NCBI GenBank assembly: GCA_964353355.1
Contig: CAYGVT010000159.1
Coordinates: 55,828-119,827 of the forward strand
From: CAYGVT01 sp964353355
GTDB taxonomy: Archaea > Thermoplasmatota > DTKX01 > GCA-020343715
Direction of reading: 5' to 3'
DNA: 64,000 nt
Positions within the stretch are counted from its first letter, which is position 1. Each line of letters starts with the position of its first letter. Below are positions 35,460 to 42,141 of this stretch, in pieces. The translations under genes and the position numbers were made by a program. Below the pieces are notes generated by a model. That model was not told the origin of the DNA, searched no databases, and was given only the letters and a program-made list of their open reading frames with translations.

Positions 35460-36208
35460 ACCGTGATGAGCTCAAGTCCTACGTGGGCGTGACCGCATTC
35501 TCGATGGGCCAGGTCGAGAAGGACTACCTCCAGCACATCGTCCTCGGCTCGCTCTCGCGCAGGCTGGGCGGCGCCCTCGTGTTCAAGGGGGGGACCGCGC
35601 TCCAGAAGCTGGGCGTCGTGCGGAGGTTCAGCGAGGACCTGGACTTCACCGCGACCGAGGCCGTCTCCCTCCCCCGGCTTGAGGAGGCCTCCGTGACCGC
35701 CCTGAGGGCCTTCAACTTCCCGGTCGTGGTGGACAGGCCCGTCGACGACGAGCGGACGGTCGCCTTCCGGCTCAAGGTCCAGGGACCCCTCTACAGGGGG
35801 CCGAGGACCCTCTGCTCCATCACGGTGGAGGTGAGCAGGAGGGAGGTGGTGGTCCAGGCGCCCGAGCGCCACGAGATCGCCCCGCCCTACCGCGACGTGC
35901 TCCCATACGTCGTGCTCGCGATGCAGCTCGAGGAGGTGCTCGCTGAGAAGGTCCGGGCTCTCGCTACGTGCCATAGGGCAAGGGACCTCTACGACATCGC
36001 GGTGCTGGAGAGGAGGGGGCTCGTGCTGGACGCGGGCCTCGTCGAGGGGAAGATGGAGTACTACGGGAATCGGCTGGACCGTGCGCAGGTCCTCAGGAGG
36101 GCGAGGGCGCTCGAGGCCGGGTGGGTGGCTGAGCTCCGGGACCTGGTCGAGGTGGTTCCCCCGTTCGGGGAGGCGATCGAGGCGCTCGAACGATTGCTGC
36201 GCGATTGA
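35456..36208 (+). CDS. abiEii: AbiEii-type nucleotidyltransferase toxin
   Basis: A 250-residue toxin of the AbiEii/MenT nucleotidyltransferase family. The active-site pattern is intact: VFKGGTALQKL (about residues 42-52) followed by RRFSEDLDF with the metal-binding Asp61 and Asp63, and a later EKVRALATCHRARDLYDI (about 168-185), the conserved Lys and RDxYD motifs. Characterised relatives transfer nucleotides to tRNA acceptor ends or bind GTP and stop growth. Translation is coupled to the antitoxin through ATGA. Nothing suggests inactivation. Confidence 0.9.
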   Translation: MNRDELKSYVGVTAFSMGQVEKDYLQHIVLGSLSRRLGGALVFKGGTALQKLGVVRRFSEDLDFTATEAVSLPRLEEASVTALRAFNFPVVVDRPVDDERTVAFRLKVQGPLYRGPRTLCSITVEVSRREVVVQAPERHEIAPPYRDVLPYVVLAMQLEEVLAEKVRALATCHRARDLYDIAVLERRGLVLDAGLVEGKMEYYGNRLDRAQVLRRARALEAGWVAELRDLVEVVPPFGEAIEALERLLRD

Positions 36209-36395
36209 CGATTATGGCATCCTTGGCGCTTGAGATGACCACTCAGCCATCAAGGGCCGCTCCCATGGCCTCACCCTTCAGGATGCTCGGGGCTGGGACC
36301 TCGTCAGTTCCTCCCACCATCACCCCCTCTCACCGTCAAACGTCTGACCAACAAGCTTAAATCCATCCACTCGGTGTCTAATCCGGGTCCCAGCT

Positions 36396-37094
36396 TTGGC
36401 GCCATCCCTCGAAGGAGTGCGTGAGTGGCTCGCGCGCGCGAGGCTCGCCCTCAGCGCGAGGCTAGGGCGCCTGCTGCTCATGCTCACCGTCGGGGCCGTA
36501 GCGAGCTTTCTCGTCGTCGCGCCCCCGCTCGGGGCCGCCCTCGAGACCGCCCACGACTTCGACTCGGCCGCGACGGACGTCGTCATGCTCCGCTCCGGGG
36601 ACGCGGGCCCCCTCGACGGCGTCGGGGCCTCCGTGCTCATGGCGCCCCTCTACCTGCGCATCCCGGAGCCCGAGCTGCTCAACTCGTCGCTGCGCGGCAA
36701 CATCTACACGGTCGTCGTGCAGAGCCCTGGCCTGACGTTCACGGAGATCAGGGGCCAGGTGGGCGCCGCGTCCGGCACCCTCCAGCACCACCTGCGCGTG
36801 CTCGAGCGCGGCGGCGCGGTGCGGCGCGTGCGCGTGGGCAAGTACACCAGGTTCTATCCGGCCACGTCGCGGGCGCTCAGGCTGAGCCCCCCCGAGGAGC
36901 GCATCGCCCGCGCGCTCGCGGAGATGGGCCCCTCGACCCAGGCCGCCCTGGGCAGGGTGCTGGGCATGAGCCGACAGCTCGTGCACTACCACGTCGAGCA
37001 CCTCGAGGGCCGGGGCGTCGTCGCACGCGAGTGGGGCGCGGGCGCGCCCGTCGTCAGGCTCGCGGTGCCCCTGACGCCCGCCAACGGCAGGTGA
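36396..37094 (+). CDS. Membrane-associated double winged-helix regulator
   Basis: A 232-residue protein with one strong TM helix (LLLMLTVGAVASFLVVAPPLGAA, about residues 26-48), a short extracytoplasmic-like stretch, and two tandem winged helices: IYTVVVQSPGLTFTEIRGQVG with SGTLQHHLRVLERGGAV (about 100-155), and ARALAEMGPSTQAALGRVLG with SRQLVHYHVEHLEGRGVV (about 165-215). Such membrane-tethered winged-helix proteins are common in archaea and probably sense signals at the membrane. The TTG at 36396 is taken as start with CTTAAATCC as a possible TATA box 33 nt before; GTG 36417 after GAAGGA is an alternative. Palindromes lie 150 bp downstream. Confidence 0.75.
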   Translation: MAPSLEGVREWLARARLALSARLGRLLLMLTVGAVASFLVVAPPLGAALETAHDFDSAATDVVMLRSGDAGPLDGVGASVLMAPLYLRIPEPELLNSSLRGNIYTVVVQSPGLTFTEIRGQVGAASGTLQHHLRVLERGGAVRRVRVGKYTRFYPATSRALRLSPPEERIARALAEMGPSTQAALGRVLGMSRQLVHYHVEHLEGRGVVAREWGAGAPVVRLAVPLTPANGR

Positions 37095-37243
37095 GCGTGG
37101 ACAGCACCGGTGGGAACCCTCGAAGGGGCCTGCTTATAACACTACAGATGGAAATTGATCGATCTCTTCCATGTCGTATCAGAGGTCAATTAGGAGTTCG
37201 AGGATGTTATAGCACGATGACCCGTGGGTGGACCCCCCAAGTT

Positions 37244-37326
37244 GGTCATTCGAATGACCGGTCATATAACTACAACCGGTCATTGGGTGACAATGAGTAT
37301 ATAAATGGATGGTCAGTCGGATGACC
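37244..37326 (+). promoter_or_regulatory. Orphan promoter with two 16-bp operators and half-sites
   Basis: A perfect 16-bp palindrome GGTCATTCGAATGACC lies at 37244-37259 and a second version, GGTCAGTCGGATGACC, at 37311-37326. Between them are ATGACCGGTCAT (37254-37265, perfect), GGTCAT (37278-37283) and TGAC (37288-37291). A strong TATA element AGTATATAAAT lies at 37297-37307 on the plus strand, so the second palindrome would cover the transcription start. No plus-strand gene follows; transcription would run antisense into the heptose phosphatase gene. This looks like a tightly regulated promoter without its gene, or a regulated antisense RNA. Confidence 0.6.
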
Positions 37327-37359
37327 AATACCTTTCCATTCTACGGGTCCGGATCGCCT

Positions 37360-37929
37360 TCAGCGTCGGACGCGCTCCCTCATGTCCCGGAGGACGAGGT
37401 CGACCGCCTCCGCGACGCTCCTGGCGATGTAATCCGGCATGACCCTGAACTCGCCATGGTGGGGCGCCGGCCCCCCGTTCTCCGGCACCTGGATGGTCCT
37501 CGCGCCCGCGGCCGCGCCCGCCTCGATGTCGGTGGGCGAGTCGCCTATCATGTATGACATCCGCAGGTCGATGTGGTGCTCGCGCGCGCCCCGCAGGAGC
37601 ATGCCCGGGGCGGGCTTGCGGCAGTCGCACGGGCCCGAGTAGTCCGGGTGGTGGGGGCAGAAGTAGACCTCGTCGATGCGCGCGCCCTCGGCGGCGAGGA
37701 GCTCGAGCATGTGCGCGTTGCCCCCCTCGACCTTGCTGGCGGGGGCGAGCCCCCTGGCGATGACGGACTGGTTGGTCACGACGATGACCGGGATGCCCGC
37801 GTCGTTGAGCCTCCGGACGGCCTCGGCCACCCCGGGCAGCAGGCGGACGCCCTCGGGCTCGGTCAGGTGGCCAGGGTCGAAGATGAGCGTGCCGTCGCGG
37901 TCCATGAAGACGCCTGGCCGGTCGACCAT
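37360..37929 (-). CDS. gmhB: Heptose 1,7-bisphosphate phosphatase (GmhB-type HAD)
   Basis: A 189-residue HAD-superfamily phosphatase that removes the C7 phosphate from heptose 1,7-bisphosphate. It has VFMDRDGTLIFDPG with the two catalytic Asp residues, VVTNQSVIARG, the zinc-binding CPHHPDYSGPCDCRKPAPGML (three Cys plus His, specific for GmhB and related histidinol phosphatases) and MIGDSPTDIEAGAAAG. It follows the isomerase by 4 nt and is the last gene of the minus-strand heptose operon. It is convergent with the membrane winged-helix gene, with the palindromic promoter region between them. Confidence 0.9.
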   Translation of the reverse strand: MVDRPGVFMDRDGTLIFDPGHLTEPEGVRLLPGVAEAVRRLNDAGIPVIVVTNQSVIARGLAPASKVEGGNAHMLELLAAEGARIDEVYFCPHHPDYSGPCDCRKPAPGMLLRGAREHHIDLRMSYMIGDSPTDIEAGAAAGARTIQVPENGGPAPHHGEFRVMPDYIARSVAEAVDLVLRDMRERVRR

Positions 37930-37933
37930 CGGT

Positions 37934-38506
37934 TCACCCGAACATCTCTTCCTCTACGAGAGCGCACATGATGTGCCCCGCGGTGATGTGGACCTCCTGG
38001 ATGCGGGGCGTGTCGTCGGACGGGGAGCTGAAGCAGATGTCGACCATGCCCGCGAGCTTGCCGCCCTTCCTGCCGGTCATGCCGATGGTCGTGCACCCCT
38101 GGGCCTTGGCGCGCTCGATGGCCCGCAGCACGTTGGGGCTGTTGCCCGACGTCGAGATGCCCACCGCGACGTCGCCCTTCCTGGCGAGGGCCTCGACCTG
38201 CCGCTCGAACACGCGGTCGTAGGAGTAGTCGTTGCCTATGGCCGTGAGCACCGAGGTGTTGACCGACAGCGCGAGCGCCGGGAGGGCCGCGCGCTCCTTC
38301 GCGAACCTGCCCACGAGCTCGGCCGCGAGGTGCTGCGCGTCGGCCGCCGAGCCGCCGTTGCCGAAGAGGAGGACCTTGCCTCCCGAGCGCAGCGCGGACA
38401 CGACCGCGTCGGCCATCGCCTGGACGGTCCTGTAGTCCTGCGCCGTCAGCGCCTGCTTGGCCGCGATGGACGCCTTGAAGAGCTGCTCGACCCTCTCGAC
38501 CGTCAT
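37934..38506 (-). CDS. gmhA: Sedoheptulose 7-phosphate isomerase (GmhA)
   Basis: A 190-residue SIS-domain isomerase converting sedoheptulose 7-phosphate to D-glycero-D-manno-heptose 7-phosphate. Family motifs are complete: KVLLFGNGGSAADAQHLAAE, LVGRFAKERAALPALALS, SVLTAIGNDYSYDRVFERQV, GISTSGNSPNVLRAI and the C-terminal VHITAGHIMCALVEE. ATG 38506 overlaps the kinase stop by four bases (ATGA). With the kinase and phosphatase it forms three of the four steps to an activated heptose; a nucleotidyltransferase (HddC or HldE type) is not in this window. Confidence 0.93.
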   Translation of the reverse strand: MTVERVEQLFKASIAAKQALTAQDYRTVQAMADAVVSALRSGGKVLLFGNGGSAADAQHLAAELVGRFAKERAALPALALSVNTSVLTAIGNDYSYDRVFERQVEALARKGDVAVGISTSGNSPNVLRAIERAKAQGCTTIGMTGRKGGKLAGMVDICFSSPSDDTPRIQEVHITAGHIMCALVEEEMFG

Positions 38507-39525
38507 TCCGCCTTCCCCCCGGGGACCTCCCACGTCTGCACGCCGCGCTTCTCGAACCCGAAGTCCACGAGCTGGCCGCCCGCCGCCTCCAGATGCTCGG
38601 CCACGATGTGCCGCTTGTCGAACTCGCAGAAGAGCAGCAGGTAGCCCCCGCCGCCCGCGCCCAGCAGCTTGCCGCCCAGCGCGCCGTGCTCGCGCGCGAT
38701 GTCGTAGAGCGCGTCGATGCCGGGGTTCGTGATGGCGCTCGCGAGCCTCCGCTTTTGCACCCACCCCTCGTGGAGCAGGTCGCCGAACTGGTCGAGCTCG
38801 TTGCGCAGCAGGGCGTTCTTCATGCTGATGGCGAGCTCCTTGATGTAGTCGAGCGAATCCGAGACGGCCTTGTCCTTGTCCACGAAGGACTGGGTCTGCT
38901 CCTTGAGGATGTTGGCCGAGAGGCGCGTCGAGCCGGTGTAGCACAGCAAGAGCCTGTACTCGAGCTCGTTGAGCGTGTCCATCTTGATGCGCAGCGGGTT
39001 GACCACGACGCGGTCGGCGTGGAACTCGGTGAGGTTGAAGCCGCCGAACGTGGCCGCGTACTGGTCCTGGAGGCCCCCCGCGATGCCCAGGTCGACGCGC
39101 TCGATGCGGTAGGCCAGGTCGGCCAGCTCGTAGTCGGTCATCGGCACCCTCAGGTGGTGCTGGATGGCGGCCACGAGGGCCACGCACATGGTCGAGGACG
39201 AGCCCAGGCCCGAGCCTGGCGGGGCGTCGGAGTGCAAGTAGAGGTGCATCGCGCGGTCGGGGCAGAGCCGCTTGAGGGTGGCCTTCACAAGGTCCAGCTT
39301 GCCGTCGTACGCAAGCTCCCGGTCGGTCCGGTACTTGGCCACGATGTCGTAGTCGAGCGAGGTGACGCGGATCTCCTTGCCCTCCAGCGGCATGAGCGTG
39401 GCGTAGGCGTACTTGTTGATGGTGGTGTTGAGCGTGACGCCGCCCCGCTCCTGGGGGTACGGGGGCACGTCCGTGCCTCCGCCACCGAAGCTGATGCGGA
39501 GAGGGGCCTTGCTCCTCACGGTCAT
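38503..39525 (-). CDS. hddA: D-glycero-alpha-D-manno-heptose 7-phosphate kinase (HddA-like GHMP kinase)
   Basis: A 340-residue GHMP-superfamily kinase. It begins MTVRSKAPLRISFGGGGTDV, the signature of HddA-like sugar kinases, followed by the ATP-binding loop SDAPPGSGLGSSSTMCVALV (about residues 98-117), RIERVDLGIAGGLQDQYAA with the catalytic region, and GGKLLGAGGGGYLLLF (the third GHMP motif). HddA phosphorylates heptose 7-phosphate at C1 in the alpha series, leading to GDP-heptose. ATG 39525 is chosen over an upstream in-frame ATG because the protein core starts there. First gene of the operon. Confidence 0.9.
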   Translation of the reverse strand: MTVRSKAPLRISFGGGGTDVPPYPQERGGVTLNTTINKYAYATLMPLEGKEIRVTSLDYDIVAKYRTDRELAYDGKLDLVKATLKRLCPDRAMHLYLHSDAPPGSGLGSSSTMCVALVAAIQHHLRVPMTDYELADLAYRIERVDLGIAGGLQDQYAATFGGFNLTEFHADRVVVNPLRIKMDTLNELEYRLLLCYTGSTRLSANILKEQTQSFVDKDKAVSDSLDYIKELAISMKNALLRNELDQFGDLLHEGWVQKRRLASAITNPGIDALYDIAREHGALGGKLLGAGGGGYLLLFCEFDKRHIVAEHLEAAGGQLVDFGFEKRGVQTWEVPGGKAE

Positions 39526-39556
39526 GTGTGGGACCCGGCGTGCGTATGCGCGCGAC

Positions 39557-39566
39557 CGATTAAAAG
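39557..39566 (-). promoter_or_regulatory. TATA box of the heptose operon
   Basis: CTTTTAATCG on the minus strand lies 32-41 nt upstream of the ATG at 39525. The predicted transcript would have a leader of about 5-15 nt. It shares a 118-bp divergent region with the small winged-helix gene. Confidence 0.5.
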
Positions 39567-39603
39567 GCCATCGATGCGGCCGGCGGCGAGCCAACCGTGG
39601 ATA

Positions 39604-39613
39604 GGTATATTAA
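39604..39613 (+). promoter_or_regulatory. TATA box of the small winged-helix gene
   Basis: GGTATATTAA at 39604-39613 lies about 30 nt before the ATG at 39644. The spacing fits transcription starting a few bases before the start codon. Confidence 0.55.
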
Positions 39614-39643
39614 CAGGAACCGGCTTTTTGGCGAGCGTCACCC

Positions 39644-39865
39644 ATGGCAGACGAGGAGCCCTTGAACGAGAAGGAGCAGCGACTGTGGGAGTACATGAAG
39701 TCCTACGACTTCGTGGGCCACACCTGGAGCACCGCGAACGCGGCCGCCAAGCTGGGATGGACCGAGGACGAGGTCTACCAGGCGCTCTCCGACTTGATCA
39801 AGAAGATGAAGGGCAAGCTGTTCATCTACTACAAGGGCGGCGGGCTCAGGATAGCCACCGAGTGA
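39644..39865 (+). CDS. Small winged-helix protein
   Basis: A 73-residue protein that looks like a single winged-helix domain: helices NEKEQRLWEYMKSYDF and NAAAKLGWTEDEVYQALSDL as the helix-turn-helix, followed by a beta hairpin (KLFIYYKGGGLRI). I do not know a characterised homologue. Small stand-alone domains of this kind are common in archaea and usually bind DNA. It ends 10 bp before the initiator tRNA gene on the same strand and could be cotranscribed with it. Its own TATA box is visible. Confidence 0.7.
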   Translation: MADEEPLNEKEQRLWEYMKSYDFVGHTWSTANAAAKLGWTEDEVYQALSDLIKKMKGKLFIYYKGGGLRIATE

Positions 39866-39875
39866 CGCCCACCGT

Positions 39876-39953
39876 AGCGGGGTGGGGTAGCTAGGAAATC
39901 CCGACGGGCTCATAACCCGTAGATCAGTGGTTCAAATCCACTCCCCGCTACCA
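39876..39953 (+). tRNA. Initiator tRNA-Met (CAU), CCA encoded
   Basis: The acceptor arm AGCGGGG (39876-39882) pairs with CCCCGCT (39943-39949), followed by the discriminator A and an encoded CCA (39951-39953). The anticodon CAT is at 39911-39913 in loop CTCATAA, with stem ACGGG/CCCGT. Three consecutive G-C pairs next to the anticodon loop and the A1-U72 pair are initiator hallmarks in archaea. The T arm has GTGGTTCAAATCCAC. A T-run (CTCTTTT) follows at once and may end transcription. An AT-rich gene island begins immediately downstream. Confidence 0.95.
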
Positions 39954-40022
39954 CTCTTTTCCCCCCCAAGCGAATGCCTGGCCCCCATTCGGACCGACAT
40001 TCACTCACCCCCTGGCGAAGGG

Positions 40023-40050
40023 GATATTAACCCACATGCCCTTTATAAAC
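40023..40050 (+). promoter_or_regulatory. Tandem TATA-like elements before the PIN-GNAT-EVE gene
   Basis: GATATTAAC at 40023-40031 and CTTTATAAAC at 40041-40050 are both archaeal TATA-like. The first is 29-37 nt before the ATG at 40060 and gives a leader of a few bases, which is why I prefer that ATG to the one at 40036. The second is too close to serve the ATG at 40060 and would suit only a start further inside the gene. Confidence 0.5.
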
Positions 40051-40059
40051 CCGGGACCG

Positions 40060-41541
40060 ATGAGAATACTGGTCGACACGAACGTTATCATCCACCTGGA
40101 GGATGACCACCAGCTGGAGAGTGCTTATTCAAGCTTCTCAAGGTTAGCATCCAAGAATAATACCCTTGTAGTACATCCACTTTCGAAAGATGACATCCAA
40201 AGGAATGGGAATTCGAACAGAAGAATGAAGACCCTTTCGAAAATGGGCAAATATCCTGTTCTTGAGCAACCCCCAGTGCCTGACGGGCAGTTCATGGCTG
40301 ATGCAGGTTTCTCCAGCGAGGGACATGATGCCATTGATGCGTCAATGCTCTATGCGTTGTATGGACAAGCCGTCCATTTCCTGGTAACACAGGATATGGG
40401 CATCCACCGTAAGGCTCAACGAATGGGTATCGATGAGAACGTCCTGACAGTTGAGCAAGCGGTGTCGGTATTTGAACGGTTGACGAAGAGAATTGTCCCT
40501 CGACACACATTGTTAGAGAACATTCCTGTGCATAATCTGGACTTTAATGATCCGTTCTTCGATTCCTTGAGGGAGGATTATGGAGAGGAATTCAATGGGT
40601 GGTTTAAGAAAATATGTGGTGAGGGGAGGATGTGCTGGGCGTATCGTGAAAAAGGTGGACTATTAGCCCTTTGTATCTACAAGGAGGAATCAGTAAGAGA
40701 TGTAGATTCCGTGCGTATTATTGCCCCAGCTCTCAAATTATGTACATTCAAGGTAGATCAATCTGTATCGGGGAAGAAACTGGCCGAGCTGATGTTGAAA
40801 TTGGTTTTCAATTATGCTAATGAAAATCGTCTAGCCAGCGTCTATCTCACGATATTGCCAAAATATACGGGACCCCTGCTCTTTTTCGAGGAGAATGGTT
40901 TTCACAGGGTTGACAACAAAGGCGATGAGATCGTTCTTCTGAAAGCGATGAAACCGCCTCCGGATTTGCCTCCGGGTTACGATGTCCTGGATCGATTCTC
41001 TGTCGATTTCTATCCGCATTACTATGAAAGCCCCCAGATTCAAAAATATATAGTCCCGATACAACCTGAGTTCCATGATCGTCTATTTCCTGACTGTACC
41101 GGTACCCAACGACGATTGACCGATTATTCACAACCAAGTCCTGATGGAAATACAATTAAAAAGGCGTACATCTGCAACGCGAAGACCAAGCAGATCAGAA
41201 AGGGAGATTTGTTATTGTTCTATCGCTCTAAGGACAGGATGGAAATCACCTCGATAGGGGTTGTGGAGCGGGTGATGCGCAGTAGCGACCCTAACAAGAT
41301 AGCCGCGATGGTCGGGAACCGGACTGTGTATACATACGATGAAATCAAGAATAAAGCCCGTGGAGAAGCCCTAGTGCTGATCTTTAGGCATATGAGGAAC
41401 CTCAAGAAACCGGTGAGTGCATCCGATTTAAGAGGTTTCAAGGTCCGGGGACCGATTCAATCAATCCGGAAGATCGCAGAAAGTATCTATAGGAAAATCC
41501 TCGAGGAGGGGAGCGGTAGTGTTCGCGATTATTTCTCTTAA
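40060..41541 (+). CDS. PIN-GNAT-EVE three-domain fusion protein
   Basis: A 493-residue protein from AT-rich DNA, unlike its surroundings. The N-terminal PIN ribonuclease-like domain (about 1-140) begins MRILVDTNVIIHLED and has GHDAIDASML and FLVTQDMGIHRKA, supplying the usual acidic residues. A middle GNAT-like acetyltransferase (about 175-305) includes DQSVSGKKLAELML and LLFFEENGFHRV. The C-terminal part (about 350-470) resembles an EVE/PUA-like fold: KQIRKGDLLLFYRS, ITSIGVVERVM and GNRTVYTYDEI. PIN plus acetyltransferase plus a modified-base or RNA reader suggests a toxin or RNA-targeting defence effector (inference). The ASCH gene overlaps its 3' end by 23 nt. Confidence 0.78.
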   Translation: MRILVDTNVIIHLEDDHQLESAYSSFSRLASKNNTLVVHPLSKDDIQRNGNSNRRMKTLSKMGKYPVLEQPPVPDGQFMADAGFSSEGHDAIDASMLYALYGQAVHFLVTQDMGIHRKAQRMGIDENVLTVEQAVSVFERLTKRIVPRHTLLENIPVHNLDFNDPFFDSLREDYGEEFNGWFKKICGEGRMCWAYREKGGLLALCIYKEESVRDVDSVRIIAPALKLCTFKVDQSVSGKKLAELMLKLVFNYANENRLASVYLTILPKYTGPLLFFEENGFHRVDNKGDEIVLLKAMKPPPDLPPGYDVLDRFSVDFYPHYYESPQIQKYIVPIQPEFHDRLFPDCTGTQRRLTDYSQPSPDGNTIKKAYICNAKTKQIRKGDLLLFYRSKDRMEITSIGVVERVMRSSDPNKIAAMVGNRTVYTYDEIKNKARGEALVLIFRHMRNLKKPVSASDLRGFKVRGPIQSIRKIAESIYRKILEEGSGSVRDYFS

Positions 41542-41998
41542 ACCTAAATATGCTGAAGCGATATTCACCGGGGAAAAAAGGTGTGAGTTCCGAAAAGTAC
41601 GGTTTTCACGTGAAGTCCAATACCTCATTGTATACGCGACAAATCCTATTGGAAAATTGGTCGGATGGATATCTATCGAAGAAATAACGATGGGTAGTCC
41701 CGACGAGATCTGGGAGCAAACCTCAGAGGATGCTGGCATCTCTCATGAGGAGTTCCTTGAGTACTACAATGGATCAACCCGTGCAATCTGCATTCAAATT
41801 CAGGATGCCCATCGGTTCCTACATCCGATTGATCCTAGGGCGGAACAAGTCGATTTCGTAATCCCACAGTCCTATAGATACCTCACAGAGGATGACCGAA
41901 GGATTCTACCCAAGAATCTAAAAGTACATTCTATCCGAATCCGAGCGGATTCCGACAAGAGAAGGTCCAGCACTCCTTTTATCAAACATACTCGATAG
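41519..41998 (+). CDS. ASCH-domain protein partnered with the PIN-GNAT-EVE protein
   Basis: A 159-residue protein starting at a GTG inside the end of the preceding gene. The N-terminus FAIISLKPKYAEAIFTGEKRCEFRK is the ASCH signature (a PUA-like fold thought to bind RNA), followed by YLIVYATNPIGKLVGWISIEEI. The rest (to about residue 130) is helical and includes a predicted lid, and the tail is basic. The 23-nt overlap and shared AT-rich codon use show that the two genes moved and are expressed together. It may modulate or guide its neighbour, as antitoxin or RNA-binding partner; no experiment is known to me. Confidence 0.8.
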   Translation: MFAIISLKPKYAEAIFTGEKRCEFRKVRFSREVQYLIVYATNPIGKLVGWISIEEITMGSPDEIWEQTSEDAGISHEEFLEYYNGSTRAICIQIQDAHRFLHPIDPRAEQVDFVIPQSYRYLTEDDRRILPKNLKVHSIRIRADSDKRRSSTPFIKHTR

Positions 41999-42141
41999 AA
42001 ATGGGACATCTTCTCGGGTCCGATTTTTTCTTCAGGCAATGGCATGTAACCACTCCTTGGACCCGCCGCAACCCATCTCTCCAACCGGGAATCCTCACCC
42101 CGGGGCTCGATTGACCGGCCAATCTGTTTGGCCCATCCCGT

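Noticed and set aside
37182..37268. Minus-strand frame of about 28 codons starting inside the palindromes
   Set aside because: Too short, no ribosome site, no conservation information.
37309..37557. Plus-strand 82-residue frame just after the orphan promoter
   Set aside because: Most of it is antisense to gmhB and its translation is Arg/Pro/Asp-rich with no motif. A real transcript may exist, but a protein is not supported.
39954..42141. Search for a duplicated tRNA 3' end marking the far boundary of the island
   Set aside because: I looked for a copy of the T-arm/acceptor sequence downstream of the ASCH gene and found none, so integration at the tRNA is suggested by position and composition only.
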